Origin: Chitinophaga pinensis
Lineage (GTDB): Bacteria; Bacteroidota; Bacteroidia; Chitinophagales; CAIOSU01
Direction: 5' to 3'
DNA: 64,000 bases
Assembly (NCBI GenBank): GCA_945901065.1
Contig: CAMDKI010000007.1
Coordinates: forward strand, 62,001-126,000
The position numbers were made by a program, and so were the translations under genes. Numbering within the stretch: the first letter of the stretch is position 1; each line of letters starts with the position of its first letter. The notes beneath the pieces were generated by a model. The model did not search any database and had not been told where the DNA came from. It saw nothing but the letters and a program-made list of their open reading frames with translations. Positions 43,488 to 50,853 of this stretch are shown here, piece by piece.

Positions 43488-44429
43488 TTAAAGCACGCGT
43501 TTGGCAAAAAGAAAGCGCTTTTCCCAATAATCCCAGCTTGCCGACTGTGGATCGTCAATAACCACCCCTTGCGACGTAGAGGAGTGTATAAATGCAAGCT
43601 TTCCGTTGGTGTTGCTATATACCATGGCCACATGCTGTGTGCGGTAAGAGCTGCCTTTACGGGTGCCATAAAACAATAAATCGCCGGGCTTAACCATAGC
43701 CAATGGCACTGGCGAACCTACATATGAAAGCTCTTGCGAGCTATGCGGTAATTTAATATTCAGCATTTTATACAAATAGCTCACAAACCCTGAGCAGTCG
43801 AACCCAGTAGAAGGCTCGCAGCCCGCGTACCGATAAGGCAAGCCTAGAAAATTGGTGCTGTAGAGTATTAGCTTGTCAACTAACGATGAGTTGGCACTAT
43901 GGTCAGGGTCAAGGGTGGGGGCATCATTTACCAGCACGTTGGCCCCAGCAATAGTTATCTTGGTAGCGTTTTTAGATGAAGGGTAAAGCCACGTGTACTC
44001 TTCGGTAGTATCTTTATATACGGCAGCCAAGTAGCCGTAAAGTGCTTTGGCACCATCATTATCCCCTGCTCTCAACAACCCGGGGCCTATTTGTATGGCA
44101 GCAACGTGTATTTGTTTCTGTTCGGCTGCAAACTTGCCTATTTTTTTACCATAAAGGTCATGTGCCGCTTTAAGCTGCGCAAGTGCATTCATTAAATTGC
44201 TAGTTGCTTTGTCGGTTTTGTATAGTTGCCAATAACAGGCAGCAACATATAACGGGAACTGGTACTTTTTGGGGTAAGTTTCGGTGTATTTCTGGGCCTT
44301 TTTAATGCACTTTTCGTAGCTGCCATCTATGTACAAATCGTTCAATTGCTCAGCTTCTTTCTGCTGGGCAAAGGCTGTTAGCGATACGCATAACAGCACC
44401 AAAATCCATATTTGCTTAAGGCAATTCAC
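43488..44429 (-). CDS. Secreted NlpC/P60 (C40) peptidase with N-terminal helical domain
   Basis: A 313-residue exported protein. It has a signal peptide (MNCLKQIWILVLLCVSLTAFAQ, GTG start at 44429), a TPR-like helical region (about 25-150) and a C-terminal NlpC/P60 domain (about 190-313). Catalytic Cys is in FDCSGFVSYLY, His in QHVAMV, and a third polar residue in FIHSST. These enzymes cut gamma-D-Glu-diaminopimelate bonds in peptidoglycan stems. The TPR part may dock to other cell-wall proteins. It is transcribed from the same intergenic space as the HipBST operon, divergently. Confidence 0.87.
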   Translation of the reverse strand: MNCLKQIWILVLLCVSLTAFAQQKEAEQLNDLYIDGSYEKCIKKAQKYTETYPKKYQFPLYVAACYWQLYKTDKATSNLMNALAQLKAAHDLYGKKIGKFAAEQKQIHVAAIQIGPGLLRAGDNDGAKALYGYLAAVYKDTTEEYTWLYPSSKNATKITIAGANVLVNDAPTLDPDHSANSSLVDKLILYSTNFLGLPYRYAGCEPSTGFDCSGFVSYLYKMLNIKLPHSSQELSYVGSPVPLAMVKPGDLLFYGTRKGSSYRTQHVAMVYSNTNGKLAFIHSSTSQGVVIDDPQSASWDYWEKRFLFAKRVL

Positions 44430-44512
44430 AGGGCAAAGATAAGAATGTGAACGAGAGTAGGAAATTTGGAAGCTTTAGGCAAAGGTTAAAGATTCTTAAA
44501 TTGAGAGCCGTC

Positions 44513-44650
44513 TATACCCTATCGGGGCTATTTTGTTTTTTTGCACTTACTTTATACCCTAAAGGGACTATTTTACGTTATTGAATATAATTTATACCCG
44601 ATAGGGATTATTGTTGATTAAATTGTTATTTTTATACCCAAACGGGTATA
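44513..44650 (+). promoter_or_regulatory. Four operator-like boxes at 40-bp spacing before hipB
   Basis: TATACCC boxes start at 44513, 44553, 44593 and 44633, exactly 40 bp apart. Each is followed after four variable bases by GGG and then usually by TTAT or CTAT, giving TATACCC-N4-GGG as the shared core. The fourth (44633-44650) is nearly a perfect inverted repeat, TATACCC-AAAC-GGGTATA, and ends 3 bp before the hipB ATG. HipB-type regulators bind such inverted boxes to repress their own operon, so these are probable autoregulatory operators. Confidence 0.75.
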
Positions 44651-44653
44651 GGT

Positions 44654-44866
44654 ATGGACGGAATAGGAAACTATATTAAGATAAAAAGGGCGGAGCTAAA
44701 TTTAACCCAAGAGAAACTTGCTTTGAAAGCGGGTGTTGGTTTGCGCTTTTTGCGGGAACTAGAGCAAGGTAAAAGCACTTTGCGAATGGATAAAGTGAAT
44801 CAAGTATTGCAGTTGTTTGGCCAAGAGTTGGGACCAGTACCCATCAATAGAAACGTACCAGAATGA
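44654..44866 (+). CDS. hipB: HipB-type XRE antitoxin and repressor
   Basis: A 70-residue Cro/C1-type helix-turn-helix protein. The HTH covers about residues 6-60 (IKIKRAELNLTQEKLALKAGVGLRFLRELEQGKSTLRMDKVNQVL, recognised by LTQEKLA and LRFLRELEQGK). In HipBST systems it binds the operator boxes and, with HipS and HipT, represses the operon. Its last codon overlaps the hipS ATG (ATGA), so the three genes are translationally coupled. The short length (no long C-terminal tail) fits HipB of the HipBST class. Confidence 0.88.
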   Translation: MDGIGNYIKIKRAELNLTQEKLALKAGVGLRFLRELEQGKSTLRMDKVNQVLQLFGQELGPVPINRNVPE

Positions 44867-45195
44867 GAGTAGCTAAAGTTTACATGCACGATGTTGAAGC
44901 GGGCAGGCTGCTGGAAACAGAGGATGGGTATGAGTTTCAGTACTTGGCACAATACCTATTGCTTAAGCATGCTGAGCCAGTTAGCCTGACTTTACCATTG
45001 CAGGAAAAGCCCTATACCAATCGGTACCTATTTCCATTTTTTGATGGATTGATACCCGAAGGATGGTTATTGGATATTGCAACCAGAAATTGGAAGATTA
45101 ACCCACGAGACCGGATGGGCCTGCTACTGCAGTGCTGCCACGATTGTATAGGTGCCGTTAGTGTTTTTGCCGAGGAGGCGGCCGAAGATGAGTAA
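44863..45195 (+). CDS. hipS: HipS, N-subdomain-1-like antitoxin of a HipBST system
   Basis: A 110-residue protein equal to the N-terminal subdomain of HipA kinases (HipA_N): EDGYEFQYLAQYLL, FPFFDGLIPEGWLLDIA and DRMGLLLQCCHDCIGAVSVF are its typical motifs. In classical HipBA this piece is fused to the kinase. When it is separate, as in enteropathogenic E. coli HipBST, it acts as the antitoxin HipS that inhibits HipT. The gene overlaps hipB by 4 bp and hipT by 8 bp. It is a proper ORF with its own start and stop, so this is not a frameshifted hipA. Confidence 0.85.
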   Translation: MRVAKVYMHDVEAGRLLETEDGYEFQYLAQYLLLKHAEPVSLTLPLQEKPYTNRYLFPFFDGLIPEGWLLDIATRNWKINPRDRMGLLLQCCHDCIGAVSVFAEEAAEDE

Positions 45196-46132
45196 TCAAT
45201 GTTTGTATTGTTATCATTTGCTCGATGGTGGAGCGCTAGATTATCACCCTGCTTGCAGCAAGAAACTATTTGGTGTAGCCGTGCCGCCGGTTTTGCCATA
45301 CAGCGAAGCGCAAATACAAGAACTTGCGGTTGAAGTGGTGCGCAGCCAGTTTGCACTAACGGGTGTTCAAGCAAAACTCTCTTTGGATATAGTTTCAGGT
45401 GAAAACAAACAAGCGCCTAAGCGATTTACAATTGTCGGTTTATGGGGTCAGTTTATTCTTAAGCCCCCATCTGACCATTACCCTTCGTTACCCGAATTGG
45501 AAGACCTTACCATGCATTTGGCCGAATTGAGCGATATAAAAACAGTGCCTCATGGTTTGATACGGTTAGGCCAAAGTTTGGCTTACATAACTAAACGGGT
45601 GGATAGGGTAAACGGCAAAAAACTACACATGGAGGACATGTGCCAAATAACCGATAAGCTGACTGAGGATAAATACAGGGGCTCGTATGAACAAATAGCA
45701 AAAGCAATAAATAGTTATGCTGATAACCCAGGCTTGGACGTAATTGAATTTTATGAACAAGTTTTATTCTCTTTTTTAACGGGCAATGCCGATATGCATC
45801 TCAAGAATTTTTCGTTGTTGAAGAAAGCGTCTAACAGCTATTTGCTATGCCCTGCATACGATATGGTTGCAACGGCTTTGGTAGTGCCAAATGATAAAGA
45901 GGAGTTGGCGTTGAATTTGAATGGTAAGAAAAGGAAAATAAAACGGGGTGATTTTCTTGTGGCTATGCAGCGGGCAGGGATACCAGCCAAAGCAATAGAG
46001 AATATCTTCAGCAAGTTTGCAACATCTATACCTTCGTGGCAACCATTTATAGCCAAAAGCTTTCTTCCATTAGAAATGAAAGAGCAGTTTTGGGCGCTTG
46101 TACAAAATAAGGCTCGACAAATAGAGTTATAA
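45188..46132 (+). CDS. hipT: HipT serine/threonine kinase toxin
   Basis: A 314-residue HipA-type kinase lacking the N-subdomain. HipT of E. coli phosphorylates tryptophanyl-tRNA synthetase and halts growth. The kinase core has a Gly-loop region ALTGVQAKLSL (56-66), the ATP-binding Lys in FILKPP, the catalytic loop GNADMHLKNF and the metal-binding AYDMV. The regulatory Ser57/Ser59 of E. coli HipT match Ala56 and Thr58 here. The N-terminus carries a zinc-knuckle-like CLYC...HPAC pattern (C5, C8, H20, C23), absent in E. coli HipT. ATG 45188 gives this start, 8 bp inside hipS; the ORF's upstream part is translated from hipS sequence. Confidence 0.87.
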   Translation: MSNQCLYCYHLLDGGALDYHPACSKKLFGVAVPPVLPYSEAQIQELAVEVVRSQFALTGVQAKLSLDIVSGENKQAPKRFTIVGLWGQFILKPPSDHYPSLPELEDLTMHLAELSDIKTVPHGLIRLGQSLAYITKRVDRVNGKKLHMEDMCQITDKLTEDKYRGSYEQIAKAINSYADNPGLDVIEFYEQVLFSFLTGNADMHLKNFSLLKKASNSYLLCPAYDMVATALVVPNDKEELALNLNGKKRKIKRGDFLVAMQRAGIPAKAIENIFSKFATSIPSWQPFIAKSFLPLEMKEQFWALVQNKARQIEL

Positions 46133-46139
46133 TTGTACC

Positions 46140-46793
46140 ATGAAGCACCTCGCATATATCGTACTTTGCATAGCCCTTATGGGCAGTGCCTGCACCAAGC
46201 AGCAGCCAGAGTACCCGGTGCAGTATTATGTCAGCGTGCAGAATATTTGGGGAGTCGATTCGCACCCGACCGATTACCCGGCTTATGCCAGGCTCGATCC
46301 ATTTTTGGCTGTGAGCCATCGCGAAACGACCAACTTGTTCAATCTCTTGTTTCCGGCCACCGATGGCATCAGACAGATGGCCGAATCAGGGGTAATGGTA
46401 AAATTGGAACAAGAAGTGGACGAGCAGCGTGGGGGCGACTTAGCGCTTGACCGGTCGTTAGGCGATAGATTGACTTTTTTTGAAACGAGTACTGTTTTTC
46501 TCGGTTTCAACGATGTAAACACCTACCTAACCCTTATTGCACACATTAGCCCTAGCCCCGATTGGTTTATAAGCGCTTACAAAGTAAACCTAAAACCCAA
46601 TGGTGTTTGGATGGACAGTGTAGTAATATACCCCGGTGCATACGATGCGGGCATTGACTTGTCGCAAACTTTTACCGGCGATGCTATACCTGCCAACCCT
46701 GCCCAGCCCGTATCGGTTATTGCTACTGTTCCGCTAGCCAATAATGGGGTGGTGGCTCCCCTGGCCAAAATTACCTTAGTGCGCATTAAATAG
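46140..46793 (+). CDS. Lipoprotein with a spondin-like domain
   Basis: A 217-residue protein with lipobox MGSAC (Cys18) and a single Spondin_N domain. The markers are SPSPDWFISAYKVNLKPNGVW (given by its core SPSPDWFI and NLKPNGVWMDSVVIYPG) followed by YDAGIDLSQTF. This beta-sandwich is common in eukaryotic matrix proteins and in bacterial secreted proteins; in the eukaryotic form a metal site sits on the loops. It starts only 7 bp after hipT, but is unlikely to belong functionally to the toxin operon. The function is unknown. Confidence 0.75.
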   Translation: MKHLAYIVLCIALMGSACTKQQPEYPVQYYVSVQNIWGVDSHPTDYPAYARLDPFLAVSHRETTNLFNLLFPATDGIRQMAESGVMVKLEQEVDEQRGGDLALDRSLGDRLTFFETSTVFLGFNDVNTYLTLIAHISPSPDWFISAYKVNLKPNGVWMDSVVIYPGAYDAGIDLSQTFTGDAIPANPAQPVSVIATVPLANNGVVAPLAKITLVRIK

Positions 46794-46901
46794 CGGCAAC
46801 AGGCGCAAGTTGCCTAGGCCAATACCAAAAGCGCATTGCTAGCTTGCGGCACACCGGTTCGTACGTGTGTAAATTATTATCTCATTTACGCATTTCTTCA
46901 T

Positions 46902-46931
46902 TTTGGCTTAATACTATTAAGTTTATTTTTG
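46902..46931 (+). promoter_or_regulatory. Bacteroidota consensus promoter
   Basis: TTTG at 46902-46905 and TATTTTTG at 46924-46931 (an exact TAnnTTTG) are 18 bp apart, fully matching the phylum consensus. The predicted start would leave a ~100-nt leader before the ATG at 47039. Confidence 0.65.
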
Positions 46932-47015
46932 TGTCTTAATTATAAAGAGATTGGCAAAAAGCCAGCTATATATTATAAAAATAAACATTTACACTAGTGG
47001 CCGGTAACGGCAACT

Positions 47016-47042
47016 ATGAAACAACCAACTGACCTTTTATGA
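47016..47042 (+). CDS. Possible 8-codon leader ORF overlapping the next start
   Basis: ATG at 47016 opens an 8-codon frame (MKQPTDLL) whose TGA stop (47040-47042) overlaps the ATG of the 1058-residue gene (ATGA at 47039). The nine bases ATGAAACAA occur at both starts, so it may simply be a small duplication; a coupling or attenuation role is possible but unproven. Confidence 0.3.
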   Translation: MKQPTDLL

Positions 47043-50000
47043 AACAAAATTTTTTACTCTCCATTGTATTTATTGTCTTGCTGCTGTCGGTTCAGTCGGC
47101 CTATACCAACAGGTCAGTGCCGCCAACGGGTCATACGGGTGCCCCAAGCGAAAACACTTGTAATACCGCAGGCTGCCATACGGGTAGCGCGGTGGTTACC
47201 AACTCAAGTTTCTTGGCTGTTACTTCTGCAACGAGCACTTTGTTTACTGACGGATATACCCCAGGGCAAACGTATGACATGATTATCAACCTTAGTTCAA
47301 GCACCCCGCGTTACGGGTTTGAGTTGACGGTACTAGATAATTTAAACGATAATGCAGCAGGTACTTTATCTTTAACGCCAAGTACTACTACAACAACATT
47401 GAACAGCAATGGCGGTAGGCAGTACGTTAGTCATTTAAATGCGAATAGCACTGCTGCTTGGACGTTTAAATGGCAAGCGCCTGCTGCTGGTACCGATACC
47501 GTAGTATTTTATGTAGCTGGCAATGCATCAAACGCCAATGGTAATACCCAGGGCGATGTGATACACAGCAATAGTTTCAAGCTGCATGAGCGTGTACAGC
47601 AACCAGTAACGGGTTGCAATGAAATTTTCATATCGGAGTATGTAGAGGGTAGCGGATTCAACAAAGCCTTAGAGCTTTACAACCCAACTGCAAACCCAAT
47701 TGACTTGAGCGGCTATCGTTTGGCGCAGTACAACAATGGTTCGGCAACTCCTGGTGTTTTTTCTACGCTTTCAGGTATTATTCAGCCATATGACACCCGA
47801 GTGCTGGTATTGGACAAGCGCACCGGCAACCCTGCTACCGATCCGGCTCTAGTAGCAAAGGCAGATACCTTTATGAACCCTACCAACACTGCAGAGGTGT
47901 TGTACTTTAACGGAGATGATGCCATTGTGTTGCAGCGCTTGAACGGTACCGTGGTAGATATTTTTGGCAAAATTGGCCAAGACCCTGGCACAGGTTGGAG
48001 CAGCAGTGGAACCATCTATACCCTTAACCACACATTGGTGCGCAGGCCTACCGTAACACAAGGGGTTACAACCAGCCCTGCAACCTTCGACCCGCAATTG
48101 GAGTGGATACTATATGCATCTGATTTCTTTGACTCTTTAGGCACGCATACCAGCGTTTGTAGCCCAACCTTTTGCACTACCTTGCAACTAACAGCTACCC
48201 CTACCAATGCACTTTGCAATGGCGGTAACACTGGTTCGGTTGCGCTAAATGCCATAGGAGGCACGGGGGTTTATACTTTCAATAGCACCCCAACTAGCAA
48301 CCTTGCAGCAAATTCTTACACCTACATTGTAACCGATGATTTTGGCTGTGCAGATACTACTACTGCTACGGTAACTCAACCTACCGCCCTGGCACTGAAC
48401 GTTGCCGGTCAGAACCTTAGTTGTGGCGTAAACAACAGTGGCAAGGCCTTTGCCGCATTGAGTGGCGGTACCCCACCATATACTTTTGCTTGGAGCGGTG
48501 GTACTCCTAACGGTGCGGGCGATACTATTACCGGCTTGGCCGCAGGCGCTTACACCGTAACAGCTACCGATGATAATGGCTGCACGGCCACTGGTAGTGC
48601 TACCCTTACTGCACCTGTAGTAGCGCAACAGCCTGCCAGCATTACCGGCAGTGCCGCAGTGTGTTTAGGTTCAGAAACATATTCGGTACCGACCCAATCG
48701 GGAGTAGTGTTTACTTGGGCTGTTTCGGGCGGTGGTACTATTACCCCTAGCGCCAACCAAGCCAACATTAACTGGACAGTCGCCGGTACCTATACCGTAT
48801 CGGTTACGGCTAGCAGCGTTGCTTGTGGCAATGCCCCGGTACAAACTTTGCAAGTTACGGTAAGTGCTACCCCAACTGTTCCTGTAGTTTCTGGCGATGC
48901 GGTGGCTTGCCTACCTGCAACCGAAACCTACACCGTGCCAACGGTAAACGGTGTTACGTACAACTGGAGCTTGAGCACTGGTGGCACACTAACCCCGAAC
49001 ACGAACAGCGCAACCGTTATTTGGGCAACGGCAGGAAGTCACACGATAAGCGTAACTGCTACCAACCAATGTGGCACTAGCGCTGCTGGTACTTTTGCTG
49101 TAAACGTTGGCAACCCAACCGTTAGCTTGGGCAACGATACTGCCGTATGTGGCCAATATGGTTTAAGCACTTCAGGCTTTACCAGCACTAGCTGGAGCAC
49201 TGGCGCCAATACCAGCCAAATTAGCGTTACTCAATCGGGTAATGTGGGTGTAACCGTAACCGATAACCTAGGTTGCACGGCCATCGATGCCGTGAATGTT
49301 ACGATCAATACAATACCCACCTTGACCTTGCCGGCTACCGCTAGCGATTGCGATACTGCAGTGGTTACTGCCCCAGGCACTTTCACTACTTATATTTGGA
49401 GCAACGGACAGAACACAGCTGTGGGCAGCTTTACTCAAAACGGCACCTATACCCTCACCGCTACCGATGCCAACGGTTGCAGCGCTAGCGATGATGTAAC
49501 GGTTACTATTTTTGCCGAACCGGTTACAGGTTTGCCAGCAACGGCTAGCAATTGTAATACCGTAAGTGTATCGGCTGCGGCTGGCTTTGCAAGCTATTTG
49601 TGGAGCGACGGACAGACCACCCAAACGGCTTCGTTTACTACTGCGGGCACATATAGCCTTACCGTAACCGATGGCAATGGTTGCCAAGGTGTAGGTTCGG
49701 TGGTGGTTACTTTATTGAGCAACAATCCTGTGGCGGGCTTTACTTTCGTGGCCAATCAATTGGATGTTGATTTTACTTCAACCGGTACGGGTGCCAGCAG
49801 CTATGCTTGGGATTTTGGCGATGGCACTAGCTCAACCGACCAAAACCCATCGGTAACGTATACTGCCGATGGTAGCTATGTGGTAACCCTTACTGCCACC
49901 AACAACTGCGGCAGCGATACCTTTACCGATACCGTAACCGTATTAACCATAGGTGTTACTGAATTGGCGGGTGTAAATGCCCTTGAGGTATACCCTAACC

Positions 50001-50215
50001 CAACCAATAGCCAACTACAAGTGCTTTGGGGCGCTACCCAAGGCACCGCAACTATTGAGGTTTGGAACACCTTAGGCATGCGCATACAAACCATTGAGAC
50101 CAACGCCGCAGCCGCAGCGCACACTTTGAATGTACATGACCTTGCCAGCGGCATATACCTGCTTCGCATACAATTGGGTACCGAAAGCAAGTTGGTAAAA
50201 TTTGTGAAAGAATAA
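47039..50215 (+). CDS. Large T9SS cargo protein with lamin-tail, SprB-like and PKD domains
   Basis: A 1058-residue surface protein. After the signal peptide comes a Reeler/choice-of-anchor V-like domain (~25-185) with a possible heme-type motif CNTAGCH. A lamin-tail domain follows (~195-375; EIFISEYVEGSGFNKALELYN and DDAIVLQRLNG). Then there are several SprB-like and Ig/PKD-like repeats (~380-900, for example GGTPPYTFAWSGG and ATDDNGC), a PKD domain (~905-975, AWDFGDGTSSTDQNP) and a C-terminal type A sorting domain (~985-1058, VYPNPTNSQLQVLWG, then GIYLLRIQLG). It is exported by SprA and probably anchored on or released from the cell surface. A consensus promoter lies 108 bp upstream. Confidence 0.88.
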   Translation: MKQNFLLSIVFIVLLLSVQSAYTNRSVPPTGHTGAPSENTCNTAGCHTGSAVVTNSSFLAVTSATSTLFTDGYTPGQTYDMIINLSSSTPRYGFELTVLDNLNDNAAGTLSLTPSTTTTTLNSNGGRQYVSHLNANSTAAWTFKWQAPAAGTDTVVFYVAGNASNANGNTQGDVIHSNSFKLHERVQQPVTGCNEIFISEYVEGSGFNKALELYNPTANPIDLSGYRLAQYNNGSATPGVFSTLSGIIQPYDTRVLVLDKRTGNPATDPALVAKADTFMNPTNTAEVLYFNGDDAIVLQRLNGTVVDIFGKIGQDPGTGWSSSGTIYTLNHTLVRRPTVTQGVTTSPATFDPQLEWILYASDFFDSLGTHTSVCSPTFCTTLQLTATPTNALCNGGNTGSVALNAIGGTGVYTFNSTPTSNLAANSYTYIVTDDFGCADTTTATVTQPTALALNVAGQNLSCGVNNSGKAFAALSGGTPPYTFAWSGGTPNGAGDTITGLAAGAYTVTATDDNGCTATGSATLTAPVVAQQPASITGSAAVCLGSETYSVPTQSGVVFTWAVSGGGTITPSANQANINWTVAGTYTVSVTASSVACGNAPVQTLQVTVSATPTVPVVSGDAVACLPATETYTVPTVNGVTYNWSLSTGGTLTPNTNSATVIWATAGSHTISVTATNQCGTSAAGTFAVNVGNPTVSLGNDTAVCGQYGLSTSGFTSTSWSTGANTSQISVTQSGNVGVTVTDNLGCTAIDAVNVTINTIPTLTLPATASDCDTAVVTAPGTFTTYIWSNGQNTAVGSFTQNGTYTLTATDANGCSASDDVTVTIFAEPVTGLPATASNCNTVSVSAAAGFASYLWSDGQTTQTASFTTAGTYSLTVTDGNGCQGVGSVVVTLLSNNPVAGFTFVANQLDVDFTSTGTGASSYAWDFGDGTSSTDQNPSVTYTADGSYVVTLTATNNCGSDTFTDTVTVLTIGVTELAGVNALEVYPNPTNSQLQVLWGATQGTATIEVWNTLGMRIQTIETNAAAAAHTLNVHDLASGIYLLRIQLGTESKLVKFVKE

Positions 50216-50238
50216 TTGATTTAGGAGATTGATAGATA

Positions 50239-50275
50239 CACAACGGCCCCGAGCAATGCGCTCGGGGCCGTTGTG
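50239..50275 (+). terminator. Terminator hairpin after the T9SS cargo gene
   Basis: A perfect 16-bp stem, CACAACGGCCCCGAGC (50239-50254) with 50260-50275, and a 5-nt loop AATGC. It lies 24 bp beyond the stop codon. Only a short T-run follows (GGTTTA), but a 16-bp GC-rich stem should stop or slow RNA polymerase. Confidence 0.75.
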
Positions 50276-50320
50276 GTTTAATGAAAGAGTTGTGGAAAAA
50301 TTATCTTGGTTAGAGTGATA

Positions 50321-50382
50321 GCCGCCGTGTCATGGTGAGCGGATGTCATAGTGAGCGTAGTCGAACTACGAACCATGGCGGC
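50321..50382. repeat. Left palindromic repeat of the GIY-YIG unit
   Basis: It has the outer arms GCCGCCGTGTCATGGT (50321-50336) and ACCATGGCGGC (50372-50382). Between them lies a second, related piece (TGTCATAGTGAGC...GAACTACGA), which looks like one repeat nested in another. The same outer sequence, inverted, is found at 50769-50805 on the other side of the GIY-YIG gene. It starts 10 bp past that gene's stop. Confidence 0.7.
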
Positions 50383-50392
50383 ATAAAGCTCA

Positions 50393-50725
50393 CTAGCGCG
50401 CTTTTTCTTCGGGTGGGTTGTAATTCTGATGGGTGCTTTCATTGTTACAAGCGGCCAATCCATTTAACTGCTCCCAACGCTCTTTAATCAAAGCCTCCTT
50501 TTTTATCCTACTCCATTTTTTGATTTGTTTTTCACGAGCGATTGCTTGCAATACTTCGGTAAACATTTCGCTGTAAACCAATTCAACAGGCCTTCTCGTG
50601 TAGGTGTAAGATTGGTGGTCATATCCCTCGTTATGTTGCGCTACTCTTTGATCTACGTTGTTGGTTATGCCTATGTAGTAGGAGTTGTCAGAGCATTTGA
50701 GGATATAGACGTAGTATAATTTCAT
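50393..50725 (-). CDS. Small GIY-YIG endonuclease (YhbQ/UPF0213-like)
   Basis: A ~110-residue single-domain nuclease. The start at ATG 50725 gives MKLYYVYILKCSDNSYYIGIT, with the YVY and YIG strands, the Arg in DQRVAQHN and Glu65 in AIAREKQIKKW that coordinates the metal ion. The upstream ORF extension to 50776 lies inside the flanking palindrome and is not part of the family. The fold cuts DNA strands, and free-standing members are found near repeats or as homing endonucleases. Here the gene is enclosed tightly by inverted copies of one palindrome (50321-50382 and 50769-50805). It may be a mobile element or a repeat-associated nuclease. Confidence 0.85.
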   Translation of the reverse strand: MKLYYVYILKCSDNSYYIGITNNVDQRVAQHNEGYDHQSYTYTRRPVELVYSEMFTEVLQAIAREKQIKKWSRIKKEALIKERWEQLNGLAACNNESTHQNYNPPEEKAR

Positions 50726-50768
50726 TTGAGTCTGGGGGCTTTGTTTATGTTCAGGAGGGGAACGCTTA

Positions 50769-50805
50769 GCCGCCATGGTTCGGCTCCGCTCACCATGACA
50801 CGGAG
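50769..50805. repeat. Right palindromic repeat of the GIY-YIG unit
   Basis: GCCGCCATGGTTCGGCTCCG followed by CTCACCATGACACGG. Its reverse complement begins CCGTGTCATGGTGAGCGG and ends ACCATGGCGGC, the same outer sequence as the left copy but without the nested piece. CATGGT/ACCATG form the stem. It lies 43 bp upstream of the GIY-YIG start and 48 bp after the rmuC stop (minus strand). Confidence 0.7.
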
Positions 50806-50853
50806 GAGGTCACCTTAACAATGAATGACTAACTTTGTTTTCTTGTTCTACCC

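Noticed and set aside
44513-44650. Four evenly spaced repeats that could look like a small CRISPR array
   Set aside because: Only a short core (TATACCC-N4-GGG) recurs, the repeats are not 25-40 bp long, no cas genes are present, and the position before hipB explains them as operators.
44863-46132. A hipA gene broken by a frameshift
   Set aside because: Both parts have their own start and stop in a standard 8-bp overlap, and this split matches the known HipS/HipT arrangement.
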